Below, piece by piece: positions 25,997-35,901 of a DNA stretch of 64,000 nucleotides. How positions within the stretch are numbered: position 1 is the first letter of the stretch; every line of letters begins with the position of its first letter. The position numbers and the translations under genes were made by a program. The DNA lies in the NCBI RefSeq assembly GCF_964026545.1, contig NZ_OZ032156.1, positions 1,178,001 to 1,242,000 on the forward strand. The letters are read 5' to 3'. Origin of the DNA: Candidatus Tisiphia endosymbiont of Dioctria linearis (lineage in GTDB: Bacteria; Pseudomonadota; Alphaproteobacteria; Rickettsiales; Rickettsiaceae). The notes beneath the pieces are model-generated. The model ran no database searches, was not told the origin of the DNA, and worked only from the letters and a program-made list of their open reading frames with translations.

Positions 25997-25998
25997 CT

Positions 25999-27045
25999 TT
26001 AAGTCTTATAAAACTTACTAGATTTATAAAAATCGATAGCAGATAAAAACAAAACTTTTACTATACTGGCAATTGGTATAGCAAATAATATACCCAAGAA
26101 ACCAAATATATTACCTAATGCGAGAACTGCAAATATTATCCAAAGAGGATGTAGACCGATCTTATCACCTATAATTTTCGGTGATAAAATATATCCTTCA
26201 ACTATTGTGCCAACCAAATAAATAATGATTATATAAAATAAGGTACTGACCATACCAAAAGCAAAATAACTAACAATCATGGTAAGAGAAAAGGATATTA
26301 AGATGCCAACAAATGGTATAATTATTGAAAAACCAGATAAAACCCCTAACAATAATCCTAAATCTACACCAAGAATCGACAAAGAAACTCCGTAATAGAT
26401 TGATAATAATAAACAAACATTTAGCTGTCCCCTTATATAAGCAGACAAGGAAGTATTAATGGCTGATAATATTTTTAGAATTTTCTTTTTACCTTTCAAA
26501 GGTAGTAAAAGGTTTATATTTTCTGACATTGTTAACCAATCTCGTAAAAAATAAAATAATATAAGTGGTATTAATAAAATCAACACAAATAAATTGATTG
26601 TTACCATAGTAACATGCCAAATATTATTAGCAAGCCCTGTGATCAACAAAAATATACCATTAACAAAGTTACTAATAGAATTTTTTATATTATCAGCAAT
26701 ATCTGGATCTATTGAATAAAATTTTGCCGTAATAACAGGTATTAATTCAGTTTGTAAATAATCTTTATAAGCTGGAATTTTACTAATTAGCAAAGTTGTT
26801 TGTTGATATATGATAGGCAGCAACACTACAATTACTATAGCAAAAATGCTAAAAAATAGAAAGGAAATTACTGAAACTACTATAGTTCTAGATAATTTAT
26901 ATCGTAACGACAGATTATCGATTATAGGCTGTAATATATATGATATTATCCCAGCTATAAAAAATGGCATCAATATATTAGAGATCAGAGTCAAAGTTAC
27001 TATAATAGTGCCAACAACAATAACCCAAAAAATAGTTTTATCCAA
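25999..27045 (-). CDS. AI-2E family transporter (PerM-like permease)
   Basis: The 348-residue membrane protein has seven to eight helices and the family signatures ISYILQPIIDNL near the N-terminus, PLILFYFLRDW in the middle, and LGVLSGFSIIIPFVGILIS, IVEGYILSPKIIGDKIGLHPLW and FGFLGILFAIPIAS in the C-terminal half. The family includes exporters of autoinducer-2 and sodium/proton antiporters; the substrate here is unknown. It is upstream of hdaA, matching the permease-hda order known in other Alphaproteobacteria. Confidence 0.88.
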   Translation of the reverse strand: MDKTIFWVIVVGTIIVTLTLISNILMPFFIAGIISYILQPIIDNLSLRYKLSRTIVVSVISFLFFSIFAIVIVVLLPIIYQQTTLLISKIPAYKDYLQTELIPVITAKFYSIDPDIADNIKNSISNFVNGIFLLITGLANNIWHVTMVTINLFVLILLIPLILFYFLRDWLTMSENINLLLPLKGKKKILKILSAINTSLSAYIRGQLNVCLLLSIYYGVSLSILGVDLGLLLGVLSGFSIIIPFVGILISFSLTMIVSYFAFGMVSTLFYIIIIYLVGTIVEGYILSPKIIGDKIGLHPLWIIFAVLALGNIFGFLGILFAIPIASIVKVLFLSAIDFYKSSKFYKT

Positions 27046-27098
27046 GATGGTTCCTCTTCTTTTATAAATTACTGCAAAGTATAGCTTTTCCTTATATC

Positions 27099-27180
27099 AT
27101 AGTCAATTGATGAGAAATTGGTGACGTTGTTACTCGTTGCTCGCATATTACATATAGGCTTTATTCCATCACTCCTAGGA
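27099..27180. repeat. Palindromic repeat family A copy, right arm lost
   Basis: The left arm ATAGTCAATTGATGAGAAAT and centre CATATTACATATAGGC are present; after CTCCTAGG the rest of the right arm is missing. Beyond it, 27183-27215 joins a piece of the 5' end of the Rpn gene (AAAGATTTTTTTGAAGGC) directly to its 3' flank, the scar of a deleted third Rpn copy. Confidence 0.7.
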
Positions 27181-27238
27181 GACTGTCTACATCAAAGATT
27201 TTTTTGAAGGCTAACTCTATATTTATTTTAATTAGTAA

Positions 27239-28183
27239 TCATAACTTATCTGATAATCCGCCATTTAGGGCTTTCAGTAGTTCAGTGATCTTAGCAACAG
27301 ATAGTTTGGTTATTTCCGCTACTTCCTCAATAGAACTGCCATTTTCTATCATCATTTTTATTAATTCAGCTTTACCTTCTGCTCTACCTTCTGCTCTACC
27401 TTCTTCTTTGCCTTCAGCTTTACCAATTTGGATACCTTCTTCTCTGCCTTTATCCTCAAATTTTTTGATAGTGTTAGCTTCAATAAGTATCCATTTTAGA
27501 TGATCTTCATATGATTCACGTTCTTCCTCAGTGAAATTCATCACATCCAGAACTGTCAGGGCTTTTTTTAGGCTAGCATCATTCAGTTCTTTTGGTAAAT
27601 TATCTTTGTTTAGCAAATCGTGTCTTGTTAAAAAGGCACTCCACATGTCAAGAGAGTTTTTTACCTTCTTTACTATGTCCGTCAGCTGTTCTTTTGGATT
27701 ATTAGTGAATTTATTTAGCTCAATAGTATGCAATTCTAAATCTTTGAAATATAACAAACCACTATCTTTTTCTACTATGTGAAATACATTGTGATATTTT
27801 TTTTCATTGGGAATAGAAGTAAAATTTAATATATGAATACCAATGGCTTTCGATAAAGTAGCATAACCTGAAGAGATTTTTAATTGTTCAGTATATAATT
27901 TTGCCCAGTAATACAAGGCTCTTTTATCATAATCAGCTTCATCAGTAATTTGCATTTCAATATTAAATCTTTTGCCATCTTTTCCTTGTGCTTTAATATC
28001 TAAAATTGACAATTTATCGCTCTTGAAATTTTTTGGATTATATGGATTAAGAAGCTGCACTTCTGCCACTTGATCTTCTCTAGATACAATCGAATTGATC
28101 AGCGAAATAAGCAAATCCTTATTCTCTTCAACACCGAAGATTTTTTTAAAGGCAATATCGACTCTAGGACTAATATTTGACAT
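27239..28183 (-). CDS. Rpn-family PD-(D/E)XK nuclease/putative transposase, copy 1
   Basis: The 314-residue protein starts with RVDIAFKKIFGVEENKDLL, the usual opening of the Rpn/PDDEXK_2 family. Candidate catalytic residues are Asp62 (ILDIKAQ) and Glu76-x-Gln78 (FNIEMQI), with the conserved YYWAKLYTEQL helix next. Family members such as RpnA of E. coli promote RecA-independent recombination by nicking DNA. The C-terminal part holds a KAEGKEEGRAEGRAEGKAEL repeat, one unit longer than in copy 2. It is the downstream member of a near-identical tandem pair. Confidence 0.85.
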   Translation of the reverse strand: MSNISPRVDIAFKKIFGVEENKDLLISLINSIVSREDQVAEVQLLNPYNPKNFKSDKLSILDIKAQGKDGKRFNIEMQITDEADYDKRALYYWAKLYTEQLKISSGYATLSKAIGIHILNFTSIPNEKKYHNVFHIVEKDSGLLYFKDLELHTIELNKFTNNPKEQLTDIVKKVKNSLDMWSAFLTRHDLLNKDNLPKELNDASLKKALTVLDVMNFTEEERESYEDHLKWILIEANTIKKFEDKGREEGIQIGKAEGKEEGRAEGRAEGKAELIKMMIENGSSIEEVAEITKLSVAKITELLKALNGGLSDKL

Positions 28184-28215
28184 AAATCTAACTCTATATT
28201 TATTTTAATTAGTAA

Positions 28216-29148
28216 TCATAACTTATCTGATAATCCGCCACTTAGGACTTTCAGTAGTTCAGTGATCTTAGCAACAGATAGTTTGGTTATTTCCGCTACT
28301 TCCTCAATAGAACTGCCATTTTCTATCATCATTTTTATTAATTCAGCTTTACCTTCTGCTCTACCTTCAACTTTACCTTCAGCTTTACCAATTTGGATAC
28401 CTTCTTCTCTGCCTTTATCCTCAAATTTTTTGATAGTGTTAGCTTCAATAAGTATCCATTTTAGATGATCTTCATATGATTCACGTTCTTCCTCAGTGAA
28501 ATTCATCACATCCAGAACTGTCAGGGCTTTTTTTAGGCTAGCATCATTCAGTTCTTTTGGTAAATTATCTTTGTTTAGCAAATCGTGTCTTGTTAAAAAG
28601 GCACTCCACATGTCAAGAGAGTTTTTTACCTTCTTTACTATGTCCGTCAGCTGTTCTTTTGGATTATTAGTGAATTTATTTAGCTCAATAGTATGCAATT
28701 CTAAATCTTTGAAATATAACAAACCACTATCTTTTTCTACTATGTGAAATACATTGTGATATTTTTTTTCATTGGGAATAGAAGTAAAATTTAATATATG
28801 AATACCAATGGCTTTCGATAAAGTAGCATAACCTGAAGAGATTTTTAATTGTTCAGTATATAATTTTGCCCAGTAATACAAGGCTCTTTTATCATAATCA
28901 GCTTCATCAGTAATTTGCATTTCAATATTAAATCTTTTGCCATCTTTTCCTTGTGCTTTAATATCTAAAATTGACAATTTATCGCTCTTGAAATTTTTTG
29001 GATTATATGGATTAAGAAGCTGTACTTCTGCCACTTGATCTTCTCTAGATACAATCGAATTGATTAGCGAAATAAGCAAATCCTTATTCTCTTCAACACC
29101 GAAGATTTTTTTAAAGGCAATATCGACTCTAGGACTAATATTTGACAT
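28216..29148 (-). CDS. Rpn-family PD-(D/E)XK nuclease/putative transposase, copy 2
   Basis: This copy (310 residues) is almost the same as copy 1 by eye over its full length and its flanks. Differences are confined to the glycine-glutamate repeat (KAEGKVEGRAEGKAEL, four residues shorter) and a few residues at the end (KVLSGG instead of KALNGG). The catalytic Asp62 and Glu76-x-Gln78 are kept. The tandem unit is about 970 bases and includes the start-side spacer. Such fresh duplication is common for Rpn genes, which vary in number between strains. Confidence 0.85.
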   Translation of the reverse strand: MSNISPRVDIAFKKIFGVEENKDLLISLINSIVSREDQVAEVQLLNPYNPKNFKSDKLSILDIKAQGKDGKRFNIEMQITDEADYDKRALYYWAKLYTEQLKISSGYATLSKAIGIHILNFTSIPNEKKYHNVFHIVEKDSGLLYFKDLELHTIELNKFTNNPKEQLTDIVKKVKNSLDMWSAFLTRHDLLNKDNLPKELNDASLKKALTVLDVMNFTEEERESYEDHLKWILIEANTIKKFEDKGREEGIQIGKAEGKVEGRAEGKAELIKMMIENGSSIEEVAEITKLSVAKITELLKVLSGGLSDKL

Positions 29149-29177
29149 AAATCTAACTATATATTTATTTTTTACAA

Positions 29178-29267
29178 ATGGTTATATCTATAAATATAGC
29201 AGATTTTTATGCTCCACTAATAGCTGTTTTCATTATTTTTGCGATATTTTATTTTTTTATTCCCTGA
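29178..29267 (+). other. Possible membrane micro-ORF, repeated at 37.5 kb
   Basis: An ATG at 29178 opens 29 codons: MVISINIADFYAPLIAVFII, then FAIFYFFIP, a single membrane-type helix. The same DNA, with scattered changes, occurs inverted at about 37497-37600, where VISISIADFYAPLIDGFIIF is still readable but has no ATG. It may be only a dispersed repeat whose frame happens to be open. There is no good Shine-Dalgarno. Confidence 0.25.
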
Positions 29268-29386
29268 CTCAGTACCTTACTTTACGCATGGCATTAAAAG
29301 TCACAGGGAAAACAACCTGACGCTATTAGCGAGGAGCCACTTTAGTGGCTGGAAGCAATCCAACGAATGCGTAAAGTGAGTACTTA
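29268..29386. repeat. Palindrome with arms ACTTTACGCAT enclosing a family B half
   Basis: The outer arms GTACCTTACTTTACGCAT and ATGCGTAAAGTGAGTAC are inverted repeats. Between them is the left half of a family B copy (GACGCTATTAGCGAGGAGCCACTTT, AGCAATCC). This is another example of one element inside another. It lies between the Rpn pair and grpE. Confidence 0.65.
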
Positions 29387-29404
29387 TAGTAGCAACAAAG
29401 CAAA

Positions 29405-29986
29405 TCACCCATTTTTCGATACTTGTACTATAGCAGGTCTAAGTAACCTATCTTTTATCTTATACCCTGATTGCATAACCGCTATGACACTATCCTGATC
29501 ATATTCCTCTGATACTATCTGTGAAATTGCATGGTGTATATTGTAATCAAACTTTTCCCCTAATAATGGTTCTATTGACTCTAAACCGTGTTTTTGTAGT
29601 ATGCTAGTCAACTCACTTTTAGTCATTTCTACACCAGTAATAATATTAGCTAGATCACCTTCCATATTTTGTGGCTTATGCTCCAAAGCTCTAGAAAGAT
29701 TATCGTTAACACTGAGCAGATCTTTAGCAAAAGAAACAATGGCATAATCTTTTGCCTCTTCAATTGATTTTTCTAGACGTTTCCTAGTATTATCAGATTC
29801 GGCTATTGTCCTTAGCAACTTATCCTGCAAAATCTCAATTTGATTTTTCAAACTAACAATTTCTTGTAAGCTATCTTGTAACATTAGAGTATCAGAAGGT
29901 TGGTTTTCTACTTCATTTAGTAATTGTTCCTCAGCATCAGTATCAATTTCTTGATTATTACTATTGTTCTTTTGTTGTTTTTCCAT
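29405..29986 (-). CDS. grpE: GrpE nucleotide exchange factor
   Basis: The 193-residue protein has an acidic, Gln/Asn-rich N-terminus, a long coiled coil (about residues 40-90: [47 protein letters not shown]) and the C-terminal beta domain with [16 protein letters not shown] and [22 protein letters not shown], the family signature. It releases ADP from DnaK. It is divergent from rph, with a 92-base spacer that should hold both promoters. Confidence 0.95.
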   Translation of the reverse strand: MEKQQKNNSNNQEIDTDAEEQLLNEVENQPSDTLMLQDSLQEIVSLKNQIEILQDKLLRTIAESDNTRKRLEKSIEEAKDYAIVSFAKDLLSVNDNLSRALEHKPQNMEGDLANIITGVEMTKSELTSILQKHGLESIEPLLGEKFDYNIHHAISQIVSEEYDQDSVIAVMQSGYKIKDRLLRPAIVQVSKNG

Positions 29987-30078
29987 ATTTACAGCCTTTT
30001 TTCTTGCAAAAATCTACTTTCTTAACATATAGTGTAAAGCTTTGTATTTTCAAGTCAATTTTAATTAAGTAATAAACT

Positions 30079-30804
30079 ATGAGAGCTTTTGATAGAAAAA
30101 ATAATCAATTACGTAACATTTCAATTGAACCTTCAGTTCTGCTTAGTGCTGATGGTTCGTGTCTTGTTAAGTTCGGCAATACCCATGTAATATGTAGTGC
30201 AACCTATGAAACAAATGTTCCGCCATTTCTACGAGGGCAAAATCAAGGATGGATAAGTGCTGAATATGGTATGTTGCCACGTTCAACCCACCAGCGTATG
30301 AAACGTGAATCAACTCAAGGAAAGCAGTCAGGTAGGACGCAAGAAATTCAAAGGCTAATTGGCAGATCGATGCGTACGGCAATTGATCTAAAAGCCTTAG
30401 GAGAAAGACAAATTATCATTGATTGTGATGTAATTAATGCCGATGGTGGAACTAGGACAGCAGCAATTACTGGTAGTTATATTGCACTTCATCTAGCAAT
30501 TAGATCATTAATTGCTAGGAAAGTTCTTAAAACTAACCCTTTAATTAGCCAAGTAGCCGCCATTTCATGTGGTATATATAAAGGGCAGCCCATAGTTGAT
30601 CTTGATTATCTAGAGGATAGCAATGCTGAAGTAGATGCCAATTTTGTTTTTGCAGGTAACGGAAATATAATAGAAATTCAAAGTACAGCTGAAAAAAACC
30701 CCTTTTCTGAAGAACAATTTTATGCTATGCTACAATTGGTAAGAAGTGTAACCTCTGATCTATTTAAGTTACAAAACCAAATATTATTAAGTGGCAAGAA
30801 TTAA
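30079..30804 (+). CDS. rph: Ribonuclease PH
   Basis: The 241-residue protein carries the RNase PH signatures: [53 protein letters not shown] and the [18 protein letters not shown] phosphate-binding motif. It trims the 3' ends of tRNA precursors by phosphorolysis and works as a hexamer. It has the normal length. It is divergent from grpE. The 124 bases downstream contain no clear terminator. Confidence 0.96.
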   Translation: MRAFDRKNNQLRNISIEPSVLLSADGSCLVKFGNTHVICSATYETNVPPFLRGQNQGWISAEYGMLPRSTHQRMKRESTQGKQSGRTQEIQRLIGRSMRTAIDLKALGERQIIIDCDVINADGGTRTAAITGSYIALHLAIRSLIARKVLKTNPLISQVAAISCGIYKGQPIVDLDYLEDSNAEVDANFVFAGNGNIIEIQSTAEKNPFSEEQFYAMLQLVRSVTSDLFKLQNQILLSGKN

Positions 30805-30928
30805 TATTTTACCTTTTAAGGTTCAAAAACTAGTCTGACTATAAAAACAATTAATTATTAGTTGTTTACTTTTTAATAAATATACCTTAATATTTAGAAT
30901 ATTAATTTTTATAGACAAAGCTTTATTT

Positions 30929-31342
30929 ATGGTAAACTTACAAATCAAACTTAACTCATTAATGATTCAAAAAAATATCAATGCAGTAGAGATAGAGAAG
31001 AAAACTGGAATAAGTAGAAATACTGTTTATAGTATTTTGTACGGTAGTTCAAAAAACCCTAGTGCTACTAATTTACAATTAATTGCCAAAGCCTTAGATG
31101 TTAATTTGGAAGCTCTTGTTGTTGATAACGAAGTAAACCTTGAGGTGCTGACTGTTGATCAGATGAAAATCTTTAGCAAATCCACTAGTGTAACTATTAA
31201 TATGTTGACTGAGAAAAATTTAAACTTTTCATTTACCAATCTTACAGCACTAATAAAAGAAATATATGAATATGCTCTAAAAAAGCAGTCTGTTGATAAT
31301 ACATTTGTAGATTGGATGATTGAGAAATATCACAAACCTTGA
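30929..31342 (+). CDS. XRE-family helix-turn-helix regulator
   Basis: The 137-residue protein has a Cro/cI HTH at residues 5-58 (MIQKNINAVEIEKKTGISRN, TVYSILYGSSKNPSATNLQL, IAKALDVNLEALV). The C-terminal half is mixed helical and lacks a recognisable ligand domain. It resembles small chromosomal regulators of Rickettsiales; targets are unknown. It lies alone between rph and the convergent SPOR protein gene. The 100 bases upstream are very AT-rich and likely hold its promoter. Confidence 0.8.
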   Translation: MVNLQIKLNSLMIQKNINAVEIEKKTGISRNTVYSILYGSSKNPSATNLQLIAKALDVNLEALVVDNEVNLEVLTVDQMKIFSKSTSVTINMLTEKNLNFSFTNLTALIKEIYEYALKKQSVDNTFVDWMIEKYHKP

Positions 31343-31366
31343 TTTTTTCTTTGCTGATAAATTTTA

Positions 31367-32212
31367 TCAACGATTGGTGATTATACAGCCTTGCTGATTA
31401 TCAGAGAGTTTTTTGCATATAGCTTTAGCTTGGTTTATATTTTGATAGTTACCTACTAAGACTAAATAGAAAAAACTCCCTTTATCAGATTGTATCTTTT
31501 TGATATTTATTACCGTATTATTAAGGATTCTCGCATATTTTTTTTTGATTCTTTCCCCCTCTTGGTTAGCTTCTGATTCAGATTTTACCGAAGCTATCTG
31601 AATTTTATATCCTCCTTGATTTGACTTATTTAATAACTGCGTATCATCGATCTTACGACGCGATTCAGTAACTTTTATTATATTTAGACCCGCCTTATTT
31701 GAATTAGGTTGTTGAGCTATTGGAATAGGAATTTGTTCTACTAAATTCTCTTGTTGTACAGACTCATTTTTTATTATATTAGGTAAAATTATTTCCGTTC
31801 CTTCTTCATTTTTACTTAGTTTGTGTTTCTCATACTTAACCTGATCAGTTTCTATTATACCAAATAAAATTGTATCTATAGAGTCAATATCTTCATCACT
31901 TTGTGCTGATTGTTGTCTAGTGATATTTAATGGTTTTTCCGGTTCAGGTTGTAATATTATAGGTTTGCTAATCTTTTTTTGTTGTAAGTTCTCATAAATT
32001 ATATTATTGGCGTTTGGTATTACTATCCCTCCACTATCTTGTGGTTTAATTTTTGTCGGCAATTGATCATGGTAAATTGTCACTATCTGACCACTATCTT
32101 GGTTATAATTAGTATACACTAAATATGCAATGCCACTAAGTATTGAGAGAAGAATAAGAACTCGAAACAAAATGCGGTTAACCATATTTTTATAAATAAC
32201 TTTATCAGACAA
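31367..32212 (-). CDS. SPOR-domain membrane protein
   Basis: One membrane helix near residues 13-32 (ILFRVLILLSILSGIAYLVY) is followed by a low-complexity periplasmic linker rich in Gln, Pro and Asn, and a C-terminal SPOR domain from about residue 205 (GGYKIQIASVKSESEANQEG, then FYLVLVGNYQNINQAKAICK). SPOR domains bind denuded peptidoglycan at division sites, so a role in septation is likely. In many Alphaproteobacteria the gene follows argS and dgt, as here; the spacer to argS is filled with repeats. Confidence 0.85.
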   Translation of the reverse strand: MSDKVIYKNMVNRILFRVLILLSILSGIAYLVYTNYNQDSGQIVTIYHDQLPTKIKPQDSGGIVIPNANNIIYENLQQKKISKPIILQPEPEKPLNITRQQSAQSDEDIDSIDTILFGIIETDQVKYEKHKLSKNEEGTEIILPNIIKNESVQQENLVEQIPIPIAQQPNSNKAGLNIIKVTESRRKIDDTQLLNKSNQGGYKIQIASVKSESEANQEGERIKKKYARILNNTVINIKKIQSDKGSFFYLVLVGNYQNINQAKAICKKLSDNQQGCIITNR

Positions 32213-32214
32213 CG

Positions 32215-32502
32215 TATAGCTAACCCGATCAGCATTTAGCCATAGTAAACTGGCGTCATTGCGAGGAGGTCATAAGACCGACGAAGCAATCCATATAATA
32301 AGCTTCATGGATTGCCACGTTCACGTACGTTCGCTCGCAATGACGTTTGTGAATTTGGTGTATACTCAAATCATTTGAGTATAATGCTATAGTCAATTGA
32401 TGAGAAGTTGGGGACGTCGTCGCTCGCCTATTACTTATAGGCGTCGCTCCATCGCTCCTAGCCCCAAATTCTCCTGAATTGACTATAATCAGATTAGTTA
32501 TA
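32215..32502. repeat. Composite repeat: family G shell with B, a short palindrome and A inside
   Basis: The outer arms TATAGCTAACCCGATCAG and, at the other end, the related ATCAGATTAGTTATA are inverted. Inside, in order, are a family B copy (32253-32345), a near-perfect palindrome TATACTCAAAT-C-ATTTGAGTATA (32361-32383) and a family A copy (32388-32487). Together they fill the whole argS-SPOR spacer of 290 bases; no gene is present. Confidence 0.75.
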
Positions 32503-34236
32503 CTACATTTTATTCATAGGCGTCACCCCTATAACATCAAAACCAACTTTTATAATTTTTTGAATAGATTTTGCTAAAGCAAGGCGGGCAACAGTCAACT
32601 CTATATTATCTTCAATTAAAAACCGATAATCATTATTTTCTTTGCCAAAATTCCATAAAGCATGAAATTTTGAAGCTAAATTAATCAAATAAAAAGCTAT
32701 TCTGTGAGGTTCAAAATATTTTGCTGAAGTCTCTAAAATTTTTGACCATAAAGCAAGCAGTTTAATTATTTCTATTTCTTCTTCAGTAGAAAGTAAAGAC
32801 AAATCATACTCTTTTTCTAAGAATTTATTATATGTTTCTGGCATAGATTCTTTAGCTTTTTCCAATATAGACATAGTTCTAACATGAGCATATTGTACGT
32901 AAAACACTGGATTATCTTTTGATTGTTCTTTTACTTTTGCTAGATCAAAGTCAAGAGTAATATCATTCTTACGGGTTAGCATTATAAATCTTATTATGTC
33001 CTTACCTACCTCGTTTGTTACATCTCGCACATTAGTAAAATTGCCGCTACGTTTCGACATTTTTACAGCAATACCATTTTCAACGAAGTTTACTAACTGG
33101 CAAATTTTAACATCAACTTTAACTTTTTCTTTACCAAGAGCCTTAACTATCGCCTCAATTCTTTTTACATAACCACAATGATCTGCCCCTAGAACATAAA
33201 CTAAATGATTAAACCCACGATCTATTTTATCCTTAGCATAAGCTAAATCAGAGGCAAAATATGACCAACTACCATCTGATTTTTCTATTGGTCTATCTTG
33301 ATTATCGCCAAAAGCAGTAGATTTAAACAATCTCTGAGTTCTGGAATCCCAAGGCTCATCTGCATTGCCTTTAGGTGGAGGTAACTGCCCCTCATATATT
33401 AGCCCCATTACGCTCAGCAACTGAACAACTTCCTCAATCTTACCACTATCATGCAGTGATTTCTCCGAGAAAAATACCTCGTGTTCAATATCTAGCTCCT
33501 TTAAATCCTGTTTAATTATCAGTAACATTTCTTCTATTGTAAAATCCTTAACGAGTTCATGACGTTCGTTATCCGGCATTGTTAATAATTTATCCCCAAA
33601 TTTCTCTACCAACTTTTGCCCAATATCTACCAAATATTCTCCAGGATAAAGCCCTGCTGGTATCACGATATCTTCTTTTGTTAATGCTTGCTTATAGCGT
33701 AACATAACTGAGTTAGCTAAGTCATCCACTTGGGAACCAGCATCATTAAGGTAATATTCTTTGGTAACAATATAGCCAGTACTATCTAGAACCTTGGCTA
33801 AAGCATCGCCATACACAGCTCCTCTAGCATGACCAATATGCAGAGGGCCAGTTGGATTTGCAGAGACGTATTCAATATTGACCTTTTGATTATTACCAAA
33901 ATTAACCTTAAAAAACTCCTCTTTATCTAGCAATATGTCATTAATAGAGTTATGCCACATATCAGCTTTAATAGTAAAATTAATAAACCCTGGACCGGCA
34001 ACTTCTATAGAGGCAATATATGGTAGAGGCGTTAATATCTCCTTAAATTTAATAGCTAGTTCCTTAGGATTAATATTTTGTTTTGCCGCGATAATCATAG
34101 CTATATTGCTTGAAAGATCACCATTGAACTTATCTTTAGGAATTTCAACAGCTGCCAATTGTAACACATCATCATTATCGCATATTTTTCTGCCTGCACT
34201 AATGATATCGTTACGTAATTTATTAAATATATTCAT
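32503..34236 (-). CDS. argS: Arginyl-tRNA synthetase
   Basis: The 577-residue class I synthetase has the HIGH motif in GPLHIGHARGAVYGD, followed by YYLNDAGSQVDDL, and a KMSKS-type loop as AVKMSKRSGNF. The N-terminal additional domain and C-terminal DALR anticodon-binding domain (YAHVRTMSILEKA to GVTPMNKM) are complete. It charges tRNA-Arg. The start is three bases from the dgt stop, so the two are one operon. Confidence 0.97.
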   Translation of the reverse strand: MNIFNKLRNDIISAGRKICDNDDVLQLAAVEIPKDKFNGDLSSNIAMIIAAKQNINPKELAIKFKEILTPLPYIASIEVAGPGFINFTIKADMWHNSINDILLDKEEFFKVNFGNNQKVNIEYVSANPTGPLHIGHARGAVYGDALAKVLDSTGYIVTKEYYLNDAGSQVDDLANSVMLRYKQALTKEDIVIPAGLYPGEYLVDIGQKLVEKFGDKLLTMPDNERHELVKDFTIEEMLLIIKQDLKELDIEHEVFFSEKSLHDSGKIEEVVQLLSVMGLIYEGQLPPPKGNADEPWDSRTQRLFKSTAFGDNQDRPIEKSDGSWSYFASDLAYAKDKIDRGFNHLVYVLGADHCGYVKRIEAIVKALGKEKVKVDVKICQLVNFVENGIAVKMSKRSGNFTNVRDVTNEVGKDIIRFIMLTRKNDITLDFDLAKVKEQSKDNPVFYVQYAHVRTMSILEKAKESMPETYNKFLEKEYDLSLLSTEEEIEIIKLLALWSKILETSAKYFEPHRIAFYLINLASKFHALWNFGKENNDYRFLIEDNIELTVARLALAKSIQKIIKVGFDVIGVTPMNKM

Positions 34237-34239
34237 AAA

Positions 34240-35391
34240 TTAAATATTATTAGAATTGAAGGAATAAATATCTTGATGCTCTTGAATAGCAAACCGGTCA
34301 GTCATGCCGGCTATATAATCTGCTACTATACCAGCTTTGGATTTTGTATTCCCTGGTATAATTAATTCTTTCCAACTAAATGGTAGTAAATCAATATTAT
34401 CCATATATATCTTAAATAACTCTTGTACGATTCTTTGACACTTTAAAAGCATCGAGGTCAATTTATTATGCTTATATACTTTATCATACAAGAATTGTTT
34501 AATTTTTACTATACGCTCTTTTGCTTCATCAGTAAAATCAACAAGTTGATAATCAAGATGGCGTATATCATCGGTTGTAATTATTTTCTGTTTCTGTAGA
34601 TTATTATTTGTTTGTACTAGTAAATCAGCAATTAAATCGCTGATTAATTTACGTACTACTTCATATATAAGCTGAGTTGTTGTTATGTTTTTAAACTGGG
34701 ACTTAATTTCAAAAGCATATTGATCAATAAATTTAATTTCCGTTAGATGATTAAAGTCAATAATTTTGGCACCAACACTATCTTCTAAATCATGAGAAAT
34801 ATAACTAATATCATCAGCTAACGAAGCAATTTGGGCTTCAGCTGAGGAGTAATGAGTTAAGTCAAGATTATGTTGTGAATCATACTCTACTATATATTCA
34901 GGTATATTATTTATTAAAGGACCATTATGTTTGACAATTCCTTCTAGCACTTCCCATGTCAAATTTAATCCATCATAAGCTGCATATCTTTTCTCTACTT
35001 TAGTAATAATCTTTAATGAATGAGCATTATGGGAGAATCCACCATAGTCTTGCATACACTTATTTAGAGCTACCTCTCCTGCATGACCAAAAGGAGTATG
35101 TCCAAGATCATGAGCAAGACCTATAGTTTCTGCCAAATCACTTGACAAATTAAGGGTTTTAGCAATAGAACGGGCAACCGTAGAAACTTCAATTGAGTGA
35201 GTAAGACGATTTCGATAATGATCTCCTTCATGATTAATGAAAACCTGGGTTTTATATTGCAAACGCCTGAAAGCCTTTGAATGGATTATACGATCATGAT
35301 CTCGTTCAAATTCATTTCTGTAAGCTGTAGAATATTCGTTAAACAATCTTCCCCTACTATTGCTGGGGTCTACTGCATATGAAGCAAGCAT
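34240..35391 (-). CDS. dgt: Deoxyguanosinetriphosphate triphosphohydrolase-like protein
   Basis: The 383-residue HD-domain protein shows [24 protein letters not shown], then [16 protein letters not shown] with the metal-binding His-Asp, and the distal Asp in [15 protein letters not shown]. It belongs to the dGTPase family type 2, which removes triphosphate from dNTPs and helps hold pools in balance. It sits upstream of argS with a three-base gap, the usual order in Alphaproteobacteria. Its upstream region is a 500-base repeat cluster. Confidence 0.92.
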   Translation of the reverse strand: MLASYAVDPSNSRGRLFNEYSTAYRNEFERDHDRIIHSKAFRRLQYKTQVFINHEGDHYRNRLTHSIEVSTVARSIAKTLNLSSDLAETIGLAHDLGHTPFGHAGEVALNKCMQDYGGFSHNAHSLKIITKVEKRYAAYDGLNLTWEVLEGIVKHNGPLINNIPEYIVEYDSQHNLDLTHYSSAEAQIASLADDISYISHDLEDSVGAKIIDFNHLTEIKFIDQYAFEIKSQFKNITTTQLIYEVVRKLISDLIADLLVQTNNNLQKQKIITTDDIRHLDYQLVDFTDEAKERIVKIKQFLYDKVYKHNKLTSMLLKCQRIVQELFKIYMDNIDLLPFSWKELIIPGNTKSKAGIVADYIAGMTDRFAIQEHQDIYSFNSNNI

Positions 35392-35430
35392 ATATTAACT
35401 CCTAATATTATGTTCTAGATAACCTCATCT

Positions 35431-35799
35431 GTCATTGCGAGGAGCTACTTTAGTAGCAACGAAGCAATCCAAAAAGCAACAAGAGATTGCTTCGTCGCCT
35501 TCGGCTTCTCGCAATGACGTTTGGGGTAGCTACTTTGTCATTGCGAGAAGCCGAAGGCGACGAAGCAATCCATAAATTGCCATTCCCTCCCACTATTGTC
35601 ATTCCCGCTTCGGTGCGGAATCTAATATCCCTGCTTTCGCGGGGATGACACAAGACAGGATCACTTTGTCGTGCGATGCTACTTCTTGCTAATATTAATG
35701 GCATAATGTTAACCGGATTAGCTATATAGTCAATTGATGAGAAGTTGGTGACGTCGTCACTCGTCGCTCCTAGTCCCCAATTCTCCTGAATTAACTATA
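35431..35799. repeat. Repeat cluster: family B, half B, family C, shortened family A
   Basis: In order: a full family B copy (35431-35519, GTCATTGCGAGGAGC ... CTCGCAATGAC), the left half of another in the opposite trim (35537-35580, GTCATTGCGAGAAGCC), a family C copy (35598-35649, GTCATTCCCGCTTCGG ... GGGGATGAC), and an internally deleted 75-bp family A copy (35725-35799) preceded by the G-type motif AACCGGATTAGCTATA. The 510-base spacer 35392-35901 has no credible gene. Confidence 0.8.
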
Positions 35800-35901
35800 G
35801 TATAGAATCACCTACTAAGCTTTTCAAGGTTTTTAAATGAAGCTGTTGCAAAATTAGCTTTTTAGGATTATTTTAAGGGTCTTTAATAATATAATCATGT
35901 C

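Noticed and set aside
27204-27503. Plus-strand open frame with SALPSALPSALPSSLPSALP repeats (and its twin at 28262-28468).
   Set aside because: It is the antisense shadow of the Gly-Glu repeat of the Rpn genes; the codon bias and family match are on the minus strand.
35450-35704. Minus-strand open frame of 84 codons between dgt and erpA.
   Set aside because: It runs entirely through family B and C palindromes; the peptide (CHPRESRDIR...) is typical repeat translation.
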